Positions 1-6,547 of a DNA stretch of 35,827 bases are shown here, piece by piece. The notes beneath the pieces are model-generated. The model made no database searches, was not told the origin of the DNA, and was given only the letters and a program-made list of their open reading frames with translations. The first letter of the stretch is position 1. The number at the start of each line of letters is the position of its first letter. The position numbers and the translations under genes were made by a program. Source of the stretch: an uncultured Veillonellaceae bacterium (GTDB lineage Bacteria > Bacillota > Negativicutes > Veillonellales > Negativicoccaceae); NCBI GenBank assembly GCA_945876385.1, contig CAMCNU010000012.1, positions 1 through 35,827 on the forward strand. Direction: 5' to 3'.

Positions 1-234
1 TTGGCGAAGATGAATGCGGAAGTAGGGAAGAAGGCTGACAAAACATTCGTAGACGGCGAATTGGCGAAGAAGGCGGATAAAACATTTGTGAACGGCGAAT
101 TGGCGAAGACAAACGCGGAAGTAGGGAAGAAAGCCGATAAAACATTTGTGGACGCTGAATTTGCGAAGACGAATGCAGAAGTAGCGAAGAAGGCGGATAA
201 AACATACGTTGACAACAATTTCGTGAAACAAGAC
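1..234 (+). repeat. In-frame repeats encoding the adhesin stalk
   Basis: Four copies of a unit coding for KADKT(F/Y)V start at 31, 70, 130 and 190. The spacings are 39, 60 and 60 bases, so the full unit is 20 codons and the second copy is 13 codons. The array probably continues upstream of the window. Such arrays can change length by recombination. Confidence 0.85.
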
Positions 235-615
235 AAACTGATTAAGGATGTACAGGCGGGATTGAGTGCGACAGAAGATCGCTTGGATAAGGTGGGAGCG
301 ATGTCGGCGGCTATGGCCGGTATGATGCCGCTGGATTATCTGCGCGGACAGGAAACGGGCATTACTGCGTCAGCCGGTCATTACGGCGGGCAAACGGCAG
401 TCGCGCTGGGCGGATATCATTACTTTAATCGTGATGTACTGATGAACGGCGGTGTGGCGTTTGTCGGTTCGGAAATGATGGGGCAGCTGGGTGTGACGGT
501 GCGCCTCGGCCACAGTGATGCATCCGAAGCAGTCAGTGATATGTCCTTGGAAGAATTGCGGTATGAAGTGGCACGTCTGCTGCGTGAAATAGAAGCCATG
601 AAGGCACAGGCGTAA
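1..615 (+). CDS. Trimeric autotransporter adhesin, C-terminal part (5' end outside window)
   Basis: C-terminal 204 residues of a YadA-like trimeric autotransporter; the frame is open at base 1, so the true start lies upstream. Residues 1-78 are a repetitive stalk of KADKT(F/Y)V units separated by NAEV/ELAK segments. A coiled-coil neck follows (about 79-100) and then a YadA-anchor-like region (about 100-172) with alternating Gly/aromatic strands such as GGYHYF and GQLGVTVRLG. In the family, three chains form one 12-strand outer-membrane barrel that displays the stalk outside the cell. Oddly, the protein does not end at the last strand: about 30 more residues (SLEELRYEVARLLREIEAM) form a predicted coiled coil that would lie in the periplasm. 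A strong terminator follows. The family call is firm; the ligand is unknown. Confidence 0.9.
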   Translation: MAKMNAEVGKKADKTFVDGELAKKADKTFVNGELAKTNAEVGKKADKTFVDAEFAKTNAEVAKKADKTYVDNNFVKQDKLIKDVQAGLSATEDRLDKVGAMSAAMAGMMPLDYLRGQETGITASAGHYGGQTAVALGGYHYFNRDVLMNGGVAFVGSEMMGQLGVTVRLGHSDASEAVSDMSLEELRYEVARLLREIEAMKAQA

Positions 616-643
616 CGCAGTCGAACAGACAAGAAAGCAAAAT

Positions 644-680
644 AAAAAAGCCCCGCGACGGTGCGGGGCTTTTTTATTTT
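644..680 (+). terminator. Rho-independent terminator after the adhesin gene
   Basis: Perfect stem AAAAAAGCCCCGC (644-656) pairing with GCGGGGCTTTTTT (663-675), six-base loop, then a T-rich tail. The A-rich left arm means it could also work on the opposite strand. Confidence 0.9.
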
Positions 681-700
681 GCGGGCGGCTGTGGTACACT
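672..700 (+). promoter_or_regulatory. Extended -10 promoter for rnmV, probably leaderless
   Basis: TGgTACACT lies at 692-700, with only a weak -35 (TTTTAT, 672-677). A start six bases after the -10 would be base 707, which is the A of the rnmV ATG. There is no Shine-Dalgarno sequence in 701-706. Confidence 0.5.
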
Positions 701-706
701 ACCAGT

Positions 707-1249
707 ATGATACGAGAAGTGATTGTAGTCGAAGGAAAATCGGATATTGCGCGGGTGCGGTTGGCGGTGGATGCCGACCTCATCGCGACGGAAGGATTTG
801 TGCTGCGGGCGGAGACGCTGGCGGCGATTCGCTATGCGTACGAGCGGCGGGGCATTATCATTTTGACCGATCCCGACGGGGCGGGGGAACGGATTCGCCG
901 CTACTTGGCGGCGCGGTTCCCCGAGGCGTTGCATGCGTTTGTGCCGAAGGAGGAAGCGACCGCGCATCACGACGTCGGGATTGAACAGGCATCGCCGGAG
1001 GCGATTCGGCGGGCGTTGGCCAAGGTGCGTCCTCATCAAAGCGAGGCGTGCACGGAGTTTACGGGTACGGATATGCGTATGGCGCGGCTGGTCGGCACGC
1101 CGGAGGCGGCAGCGCGTCGGGCGCGTATCGGGGCGCGGCTGGGCATCGGTTACGGCAATGCCAAATGGATGTTGATGCGGCTGAATCGTTACGGGGTGAC
1201 GCGGGACGAGTGGGAGCAGGCGTTGACGGAGGAACGAGATGGAGATTGA
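707..1249 (+). CDS. rnmV: Ribonuclease M5
   Basis: 180-residue protein matching RNase M5, which in Firmicutes matures the ends of 5S rRNA precursors. The N-terminal TOPRIM domain (about 3-90) has the conserved glutamate in VVEGKSD (residues 6-12) and the acidic DPDGAGE segment (about 54-60) that holds catalytic metal ions; a basic C-terminal region follows. The start agrees with the family N-terminus, but no ribosome binding site precedes it and the promoter lies so close that the mRNA is probably leaderless. The 3' end overlaps rsmA by 11 bases, the usual Firmicute pairing of rnmV and rsmA. Well supported by domain, length and context. Confidence 0.9.
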   Translation: MIREVIVVEGKSDIARVRLAVDADLIATEGFVLRAETLAAIRYAYERRGIIILTDPDGAGERIRRYLAARFPEALHAFVPKEEATAHHDVGIEQASPEAIRRALAKVRPHQSEACTEFTGTDMRMARLVGTPEAAARRARIGARLGIGYGNAKWMLMRLNRYGVTRDEWEQALTEERDGD

Positions 1250-2090
1250 GCTGGCGAATCGCCAAACGGTGCGGCGCATTTTGGCGCATTTTGCGTTGCG
1301 CGCGCAAAAAAAATGGGGACAGAATTTTCTCATTCGTCCCGCTGTGGTGGCGGATATTGCGGCGGCGGCAGGAGTCGGACCGGGGGATCGGGTATTGGAA
1401 ATCGGTCCGGGCATCGGGACACTGACGCAGGGACTGGCACGGACGGGGGCGGCGGTGACGGCCATCGAGCTGGATCGCCGGCTGGTGGAGGTGCTGGCGG
1501 AGACGTTGGCGGCGTATCCCGAGGTTCGTATTGTCAGCGGCGATGTCTTGCAAACGGATGTGGGGGCGCTGATGGAGGGACAGCCCTTTGCCGTGGCGGC
1601 GAATCTGCCGTACTATATTACGACGCCGATTTTGATGTACCTGTTGGAGAGCCGTTTGCCGCTCACGCGGTTGGTGCTGATGATGCAGCGCGAGGTGGCG
1701 CAGCGGATTACAGCGGTGCCGGGGAGCAAGAATGCGGGCGCGATTACGATGGCGGTGCAGTATCGAACGCAGGCGCGGATGCTCTTTGATGTGCCGCCGT
1801 CGTCGTTTATGCCGGCACCGGAGGTCATGAGTACGGTGGTCGAGCTCGTACCGCGGCCTGCGCCGCCGATCGCGGTGGCCGATGAGCGGTTGCTGTTTCG
1901 GTTGGTCAAGGCGGCGTTTGCGAATCGGCGCAAGGTGTACCGCAACAATTTGAAAGCGCTCTATGACGGTGCGGCGGCGGATGCGATGTTGGCGGCAGCA
2001 GGGCTGGACGGCAATCGGCGGGGAGAAACCTTTACCTGGGAGGAATGGCGGCGCTTGACGGAGGCGGCTCACGCATACGCGTCGAAATAG
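1239..2090 (+). CDS. rsmA: 16S rRNA (adenine1518/1519-N6)-dimethyltransferase RsmA (KsgA)
   Basis: 283-residue SAM-dependent methyltransferase that dimethylates two adenines in the 3' hairpin of 16S rRNA during 30S maturation. Visible motifs: KKWGQNFL near residue 26, the SAM-binding loop LEIGPGIGTLT (about 54-64), the acidic IELDRRL, and the catalytic NLPYYITTP (about 121-129). GGAGG at 1228-1232 inside rnmV is well placed for the ATG at 1239, so the pair is translationally coupled. The last 22 bases overlap the end of the convergent GDSL gene and no terminator separates them. Length is normal for the family. Confidence 0.96.
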   Translation: MEIELANRQTVRRILAHFALRAQKKWGQNFLIRPAVVADIAAAAGVGPGDRVLEIGPGIGTLTQGLARTGAAVTAIELDRRLVEVLAETLAAYPEVRIVSGDVLQTDVGALMEGQPFAVAANLPYYITTPILMYLLESRLPLTRLVLMMQREVAQRITAVPGSKNAGAITMAVQYRTQARMLFDVPPSSFMPAPEVMSTVVELVPRPAPPIAVADERLLFRLVKAAFANRRKVYRNNLKALYDGAAADAMLAAAGLDGNRRGETFTWEEWRRLTEAAHAYASK

Positions 2091-2647
2091 GGCAGCGCTG
2101 CTTGTGCCATGCGTGCGTAGCCGTAAATGTCGGGATGGACGCCGTCGTCATACAGGCGGTCGTCCGCCAGTACGACGGTAAAATCGACCACACGCCCCGC
2201 AAAGGCGGCATGCAGGTCGGCGGCGTAGCGACGCAAGGCGTCGCGCGAGATTTCCCAGGCGGGGAGTGTCTGCCAGCCGGTATAGACGCTGCCTTTGGTA
2301 ATCAGGGGCGGCGCGCCGAGCAGGACGGCGATGCCGTCCGTCTCGAGCCGGTCGACGATGCGCCGTAGCGGCGTGAGGTAGGCGTCCGGGTCCGTGTAGG
2401 CGCGGCCGTAGCTGTCGGCCTCGGTCAAGATGTCGTTGGTGCCGGCCATCATCCAAATCAAATCGGGTGTTTGCGTGCGCAGTGCGACGGGAATGCGGGC
2501 GATGACGCCGGCGAGCGAGTCGCCGCAAATGCCGAAGTTTTGTATCGTCCAGGCGGGACGCTCCCGCTGTATCCGCGCGAGCCAGCCGGAGGCCGGCGGT
2601 ACGTCGTACCCGGCGGTGAGGCTGTCGCCGAAAGCCATGATGTGCAT
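2069..2647 (-). CDS. SGNH/GDSL-family hydrolase (esterase/lipase-like)
   Basis: 192-residue protein with all SGNH blocks: GDSLTAGY near the N-terminus (nucleophile Ser9), the glycine of block II in GICGDS, GTND (block III) and DGVHP (Asp168/His171) close to the C-terminus. Such enzymes cleave esters or acyl groups; the substrate cannot be read from sequence. The start at 2647 follows AGGAGGT six bases upstream, which excludes longer versions reading into the transaldolase region. There is no signal peptide, so it is probably cytoplasmic. Its 3' end overlaps rsmA on the other strand by 22 bases. Some relatives act as thioesterases or acetyl-esterases. Confidence 0.9.
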   Translation of the reverse strand: MHIMAFGDSLTAGYDVPPASGWLARIQRERPAWTIQNFGICGDSLAGVIARIPVALRTQTPDLIWMMAGTNDILTEADSYGRAYTDPDAYLTPLRRIVDRLETDGIAVLLGAPPLITKGSVYTGWQTLPAWEISRDALRRYAADLHAAFAGRVVDFTVVLADDRLYDDGVHPDIYGYARMAQAALPYFDAYA

Positions 2648-2668
2648 CGTGCACCTCCTTTCGGTTTG

Positions 2669-2677
2669 ATTGTACCA
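2669..2677 (-). promoter_or_regulatory. Extended -10 promoter of the GDSL gene
   Basis: On the reverse strand the sequence reads TGGTACAAT, 22 bases before the ATG. There is no good -35. It is divergent from the transaldolase promoter about 30 bases away. Confidence 0.5.
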
Positions 2678-2701
2678 TGCACGCAGGGACGGGAAAAACT
2701 G

Positions 2702-2710
2702 TGATACAAT
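2702..2710 (+). promoter_or_regulatory. Extended -10 promoter of the transaldolase-glpX operon
   Basis: TGATACAAT, 34 bases before the start codon, with a poor -35. It has the same extended -10 form as many promoters in this window. Confidence 0.55.
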
Positions 2711-2744
2711 AAAAGCGAATAGAGTAGTTGACGGAGGCGAAAGT

Positions 2745-3389
2745 ATGAAGTTTTTTGTCGATACGGCGCATGTGGAAGATATCCGCGCCGCGGTACGGTT
2801 GGGCGTGGTCAGCGGGGTGACGACGAATCCCTCGTTGATGGCGAAGGAAGGTCGTAATCCGGTCGAGGTGATTCGCGAGATTGCCGCTATCGTGGACGGC
2901 CCGATCAGTGCGGAGGTCATCGCGCTTGATACGGACGGGATGGTCAAGGAAGGACGCGAATGGGCGGCGGTCGCGCCGCAAGTCGTTGTCAAGTTGCCCG
3001 TGACGGCGGACGGTCTGGCGGCGACGAAGATATTGGCGGACGAAGGTATCCGCGTCAATATGACATTGGTGTTTTCGACGAATCAGGCGCTCCTGGCGGC
3101 ACGGGCGGGCGCGGCGTTTGTCAGTCCGTTTATCGGACGGCTGGACGATATCGGCGAAGACGGACCGGCCTTGGTGGCGGATATCGCGAGTGTATTCGCC
3201 TTGCATGGGATTGCGACGCAAATCATTGCCGCCAGCATTCGCCGACCGCTCGATTTGACGGCGGCGGCGCGCGCGGGAGCGGATATCGCGACGGTACCGT
3301 ATCGGGTCCTGCTCGATGCCCTCAAGCATCCGCTGACGGACGCGGGGATTGCCCGCTTTATGGCCGACTGGCAAGCGGCCAAGCAGTAA
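2745..3389 (+). CDS. Transaldolase / fructose-6-phosphate aldolase-like protein
   Basis: 214-residue short-form transaldolase (MipB/TalC/FSA group), a TIM-barrel class I aldolase. The Schiff-base lysine is Lys83 in VVKLPVT; TTNPS (26-30) and NMTLVFS are family signatures. It would interconvert sugar phosphates of the non-oxidative pentose phosphate pathway; the subgroup also includes fructose-6-phosphate aldolases, which sequence alone does not separate cleanly. GGAGG lies just before the ATG. glpX follows 42 bases later, as in many Firmicutes, although the rho gene that often comes next is absent here. Confidence 0.92.
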   Translation: MKFFVDTAHVEDIRAAVRLGVVSGVTTNPSLMAKEGRNPVEVIREIAAIVDGPISAEVIALDTDGMVKEGREWAAVAPQVVVKLPVTADGLAATKILADEGIRVNMTLVFSTNQALLAARAGAAFVSPFIGRLDDIGEDGPALVADIASVFALHGIATQIIAASIRRPLDLTAAARAGADIATVPYRVLLDALKHPLTDAGIARFMADWQAAKQ

Positions 3390-3431
3390 GATATCACGCG
3401 GCGGAGTTCGCAGAAAACGGAGGAGAACGAT

Positions 3432-4394
3432 ATGGACAGAACATTGACGATGGAATTTGTACGGGTGACGGAAGCGGCGGCTCTCAAGTGTGGACGATTG
3501 GTCGGGCGCGGTGACAAAAACGGCGCCGATCAGCTGGCGGTCGACGGGATGCGCCAGGCTTTTGAAAAGGTGCATATCGACGGCACGGTCGTCATCGGCG
3601 AAGGCGAGATGGACGAAGCGCCGATGCTGTATATCGGCGAGCAGGTCGGTATGGGCGGCGAGGCGGTGGATATCGCGGTCGATCCGGTCGAAGGGACGAA
3701 CTTGGTGGCCAAAGGTCAAAACGGGGCGATTGCGGTCTTGGCGATTGCGCCGCGCGGCTGTTTGCTTCATGCACCGGATATGTACATGGAAAAAATCGCA
3801 GTCGGCCCGCGGGCGGCGGGACGCATCGATATCGATGCGCCGGTCAAGGAAAACCTGCGCCGTGTGGCGGAAGCGATGGAACGCTCGGTCGATGACTTAA
3901 CGGTCGTCGTGCTCGACCGCGAACGGCATGCGGATATCATTCGCGATTGTCGGGAGGCGGGCGCACGTATTCGCCTGATTACGGACGGCGATGTGACGCC
4001 GGCGATTGAAGTGGGCATCGAAGGCTCGGGCGTGCATATGATGATCGGTACGGGCGGTGCGCCGGAAGGCGTGCTCGCGGCGGCGGCGCTCAAATGTCTG
4101 GGCGGCGATATGCAGGGACGCCTGGCGCCGCAGTCGGATGAAGAAGTGCGGCGGGCCAAAGAAATGGGCGTGGACGATATTCATCGCGTATTCACGATTA
4201 ACGACTTGGTCTCGGGGGATGACTGCATCTTCTCGGCGACTGCCATTACGCAGGGCAATATTCTGCGGCCGGTGCAATATTTCGGCGGCGGTGCCCGTAC
4301 GGAAACCATCATCATGCGGTACAAAACGGGCACGGTGCGTTTTGTCGATACGATTCATAAATTCGGTAACCGCGCACTCAGCATCAAATTATAA
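3432..4394 (+). CDS. glpX: Class II fructose-1,6-bisphosphatase
   Basis: 320-residue metal-dependent phosphatase that turns fructose-1,6-bisphosphate into fructose-6-phosphate for gluconeogenesis. Metal and substrate motifs are intact: GEGEMDE (56-62) and DPVEGTN (84-90), both typical of the GlpX family. GGAGG precedes the start. With the upstream transaldolase it forms a two-gene sugar phosphate operon that supplies hexose and pentose phosphates. A GC-rich hairpin follows the stop. Confidence 0.95.
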   Translation: MDRTLTMEFVRVTEAAALKCGRLVGRGDKNGADQLAVDGMRQAFEKVHIDGTVVIGEGEMDEAPMLYIGEQVGMGGEAVDIAVDPVEGTNLVAKGQNGAIAVLAIAPRGCLLHAPDMYMEKIAVGPRAAGRIDIDAPVKENLRRVAEAMERSVDDLTVVVLDRERHADIIRDCREAGARIRLITDGDVTPAIEVGIEGSGVHMMIGTGGAPEGVLAAAALKCLGGDMQGRLAPQSDEEVRRAKEMGVDDIHRVFTINDLVSGDDCIFSATAITQGNILRPVQYFGGGARTETIIMRYKTGTVRFVDTIHKFGNRALSIKL

Positions 4395-4405
4395 GTCAGA
4401 CGAAC

Positions 4406-4427
4406 CGCCGCCCCTTCGGGCGGCGTT
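4406..4427 (+). terminator. GC-rich hairpin after glpX, possible terminator
   Basis: Stem CGCCGCCC (4406-4413) with GGGCGGCG (4418-4425) and a CTTC loop, followed by only two T residues. Termination may be partial, allowing read-through into the HD-domain gene. Confidence 0.5.
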
Positions 4428-4446
4428 GTGAGTAAAAAGGGGGGAT

Positions 4447-5019
4447 ATGATGAGACCGACACGTGACGAGGCATGGGAGTTGTTGTGCCGGTATACCGAA
4501 ACCGATGCCTTGCGTCGGCATGCGCTGCAAGTCGAGGCGGCGATGCGGCATTTTGCGACACTGTTTGCAGAAGACCCGGAGGCTTGGGGGCTGGTCGGAT
4601 TGTGCCATGATTTGGATTATGAACGCTTTCCCGAGCAGCATTGCGTCATGACGAAACGGATTTTGACGGAAGAAGGCTGGGAGAAGGCGGATATCCGCGC
4701 CATTATGGCGCACGGCTGGGGGATGGTGACCGATGTCGAGCCGCAGACAAATCGCGAAAAAGCGCTCTACACGGTCGACGAACTGACAGGTATCATCAAT
4801 GCGGCGTGCCTGCTGAGGCCGAGCCGTTCCGTACATGACCTCACGCTGAAATCCCTGCGCAAAAAATTCAAGGATACACGCTTTGCGGCCGGTTGCAATC
4901 GCGACGTGATTACCCGCGGCGCGCAGATGCTCGGGATGGAGCTGGATACCGTGATGGCGGAGACGATTGCCGGCCTGCAGGCACGGGCGGAAATCTGCGG
5001 CCTGCAGGGCAATCTCTAG
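4447..5019 (+). CDS. HD-domain protein (predicted metal-dependent phosphohydrolase)
   Basis: 190-residue protein with an HD fold: His25, the His54-Asp55 pair in CHDLDYE, His89 in MAHGWG and Asp111 in TVDELTG are in the order expected for the metal ligands. Related small HD hydrolases act on nucleotides or phosphate esters; the substrate is not predictable here. The gene opens with ATGATG after a G-rich ribosome binding site, so translation may start at 4447 or 4450; the second has better spacing. It lies between glpX and the serine T-box operon and has no clear promoter, so it is probably expressed by read-through. Confidence 0.8.
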   Translation: MMRPTRDEAWELLCRYTETDALRRHALQVEAAMRHFATLFAEDPEAWGLVGLCHDLDYERFPEQHCVMTKRILTEEGWEKADIRAIMAHGWGMVTDVEPQTNREKALYTVDELTGIINAACLLRPSRSVHDLTLKSLRKKFKDTRFAAGCNRDVITRGAQMLGMELDTVMAETIAGLQARAEICGLQGNL

Positions 5020-5036
5020 CCGGCAGGCGATAAGCG

Positions 5037-5078
5037 CGGGTGATGCCGAACACAGGTACATGCCGTGTCGCTCACCCG
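5037..5078 (+). other. Inverted repeat after the HD-domain gene
   Basis: CGGGTGA (5037-5043) pairs with TCACCCG (5072-5078) and encloses a smaller ACAC/GTGT hairpin. There is no T tract, so this is not a typical intrinsic terminator. It lies just upstream of the T-box promoter and may protect the 3' end of the preceding mRNA. Confidence 0.4.
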
Positions 5079-5112
5079 TGTCGCGCTCGGTATGACAAAT
5101 GTATTTTGACAG

Positions 5113-5141
5113 TTGACAGGTGCGATAAAGTTTGGTATACT
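5113..5141 (+). promoter_or_regulatory. Strong sigma-70 promoter of the serine operon
   Basis: Perfect -35 TTGACA (5113-5118), 17-base spacer, extended -10 TGg-TATACT (5136-5141). A second TTGACA begins at 5106. Transcription should start near 5148, at the head of the T-box leader. Confidence 0.85.
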
Positions 5142-5326
5142 GCCGATAATAAGTCAACGCAAAGAAGGAGAATATCCGCAGTGGATGGTGCAGAGAGCAG
5201 GCGGTCGGTGTGAGCCTGTACAGACACGGCGAGGTTCCGCTCCGGAGCGGCAAATGATGAGTTTGACGGGTGCGCCCGATACCGCGCGACAAAGATGGCC
5301 GTACGGTCAATTTGGGTGGCACCGCG

Positions 5327-5360
5327 AATTCTCGTCCCAATGGGGAACGAGAATTTTTTT
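5327..5360 (+). terminator. T-box terminator 1
   Basis: AATTCTCGT (5327-5335) pairs with ACGAGAATT (5347-5355), extended by CCC/GGG, followed by seven T. It shares CTCGTCCC with antiterminator 1, so the two structures exclude each other. Confidence 0.9.
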
Positions 5361-5408
5361 GCGGCGGCATCGAGATATACCGACGGCAATCGGGGTGGTA
5401 CCGCGAGA

Positions 5409-5444
5409 AAGAGAAGCTCGTCCCTGGGGGAGGCTTCTCTTTTT
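5409..5444 (+). terminator. T-box terminator 2
   Basis: AAGAGAAGC (5409-5417) pairs with GCTTCTCTT (5433-5441), with Ts continuing to 5444. It shares CTCGTCCC with antiterminator 2. The serC ribosome binding site AGGAGG follows at 5451. Confidence 0.9.
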
Positions 5445-5463
5445 GTATACAGGAGGTCAGATG

Positions 5464-6537
5464 ATGAAACGGGCGTACAATTTTAATGCGGGGCCGGCGG
5501 CTTTGCCGGAGGAAGTGCTGGTGCAGGCGGCAGCGGAGATGACGGATTATCGCGGCACGGGGATGGGAGTCATGGAGCTCAGCCATCGCAGTGCGGAATA
5601 CGATGCCTTGCATGAGCAGGCGCGGGCGGACTTGCGCGAGCTGTTGGCGATACCGGACGACTTTGCGGTGATGTTCGTGCAGGGCGGTGCCAGTCATCAA
5701 TTTATGATGATACCGGCGAACTTGGCCATGGGGCGTCCGACGGGATATGCCGATACGGGTGTCTGGGCGCAAAAAGCGATGCAGGAAACGGGACTGTACG
5801 GACAGCCGTACAAGATTTGCGATGCCGCGCCGGGCGGGTATCGCGATATACCGGCATGGGGAGCGGTCGAAGCCGATACCGCTTATGTCCACATCACGAC
5901 GAACAATACGATTTACGGCACGCAGTATCGGGAGATTCCCGCAGTCTCCGTGCCGGTGGTAGCGGACATGTCGAGCGATATCGCCTCCCGCCCGATTGAT
6001 TGGACGAGAGTCGCCGCCGTCTATGCGGGCACGCAGAAAAATCTCGGTCCGGCCGGGATGGCGGTCGTCGTGATGCACCGCGACCTCATTCGCACGGGCA
6101 ACGCCCGCCTGCCGAAAATCCTGCAGTATCGGACGTATGCGGACAACCGCTCGCTTTACAACACGCCGCCGTCGTATGCGATTTATATCTTGGGGCTGGT
6201 GCTGGACTGGATGAAGCGCCAAGGCGGCGTTGCGGAAATGGAGCGGCGCGCCCGGGTGAAGTCGCAATTGTTGTATACGGTCATCGACCGCTATCCGGAG
6301 GTCTTTGTCGGTCATGCCCGGCCGGAGGCGCGCTCGTTGATGAATGTGACCTTTACCCTGCGCGATCGCGCGCAAGAAGCGGTGTTTGTTGCGGCGGCCA
6401 AGGCGCAGGGATTCGTCGGGGTCAAGGGGCATCGCCTGGTCGGCGGGCTACGGGTGTCGCTGTACAACGCGGTACCGCAGGCGGCGGTCGAAGCGCTGGC
6501 GCAATGGATGACGGCATATGCCGAGGCACAGGCCTAA
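5464..6537 (+). CDS. serC: Phosphoserine aminotransferase
   Basis: 357-residue class V PLP aminotransferase that converts 3-phosphohydroxypyruvate and glutamate to phosphoserine. It has the family N-terminus YNFNAGPA, the PLP lysine Lys192 in GTQKNLGPAG, and the C-terminal GHRLVGGLRVSLYN phosphate-binding segment. The gene opens with ATGATG; 5464 is preferred over 5461 because AGGAGG at 5451-5456 is then seven bases away. It is the first gene after the double T-box, so it is expected to be induced when tRNA-Ser is uncharged. serA begins ten bases after its stop. Confidence 0.96.
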   Translation: MKRAYNFNAGPAALPEEVLVQAAAEMTDYRGTGMGVMELSHRSAEYDALHEQARADLRELLAIPDDFAVMFVQGGASHQFMMIPANLAMGRPTGYADTGVWAQKAMQETGLYGQPYKICDAAPGGYRDIPAWGAVEADTAYVHITTNNTIYGTQYREIPAVSVPVVADMSSDIASRPIDWTRVAAVYAGTQKNLGPAGMAVVVMHRDLIRTGNARLPKILQYRTYADNRSLYNTPPSYAIYILGLVLDWMKRQGGVAEMERRARVKSQLLYTVIDRYPEVFVGHARPEARSLMNVTFTLRDRAQEAVFVAAAKAQGFVGVKGHRLVGGLRVSLYNAVPQAAVEALAQWMTAYAEAQA

Positions 6538-6547
6538 GGAGGATATG

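Larger units (their letters stand above)
5148..5444 (+). promoter_or_regulatory. T-box riboswitch leader (probably tRNA-Ser) with two antiterminator modules
   Basis: Stem I is recognisable by AGAGAG (about 5194) and the distal hairpin CAGGC/GCCTG with a GGTGTGA loop. CCGC/GCGG and GTG/CAC helices flank a specifier loop that contains TCC serine codons at 5236 and 5241. Two antiterminators follow. The first has TTGGG (5312-5316) pairing with CCCAA (5336-5340) and bulge TGGCACC (5317-5323). The second has GGGG (5392-5395) pairing with CCCT (5422-5425), GCGAG/CTCGT, and bulge TGGTACC (5396-5402). Each is followed by its own terminator, but only about 30 bases separate the modules and no second Stem I is visible. 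The first bulge base C matches the G discriminator of tRNA-Ser; the second, T, allows only a G-U wobble or pairing to A. Downstream genes are serC, serA and serS. Confidence 0.92.

Noticed and set aside
1-234. Direct repeats as a CRISPR array
   Set aside because: The repeats are in frame within the adhesin stalk, have unequal spacing and no unique spacers.
2148-3770. Reverse-strand open frame of 540 codons opposite transaldolase and glpX
   Set aside because: Arginine/histidine-rich shadow of GC-rich coding sequence; the forward genes have clear families and ribosome binding sites.
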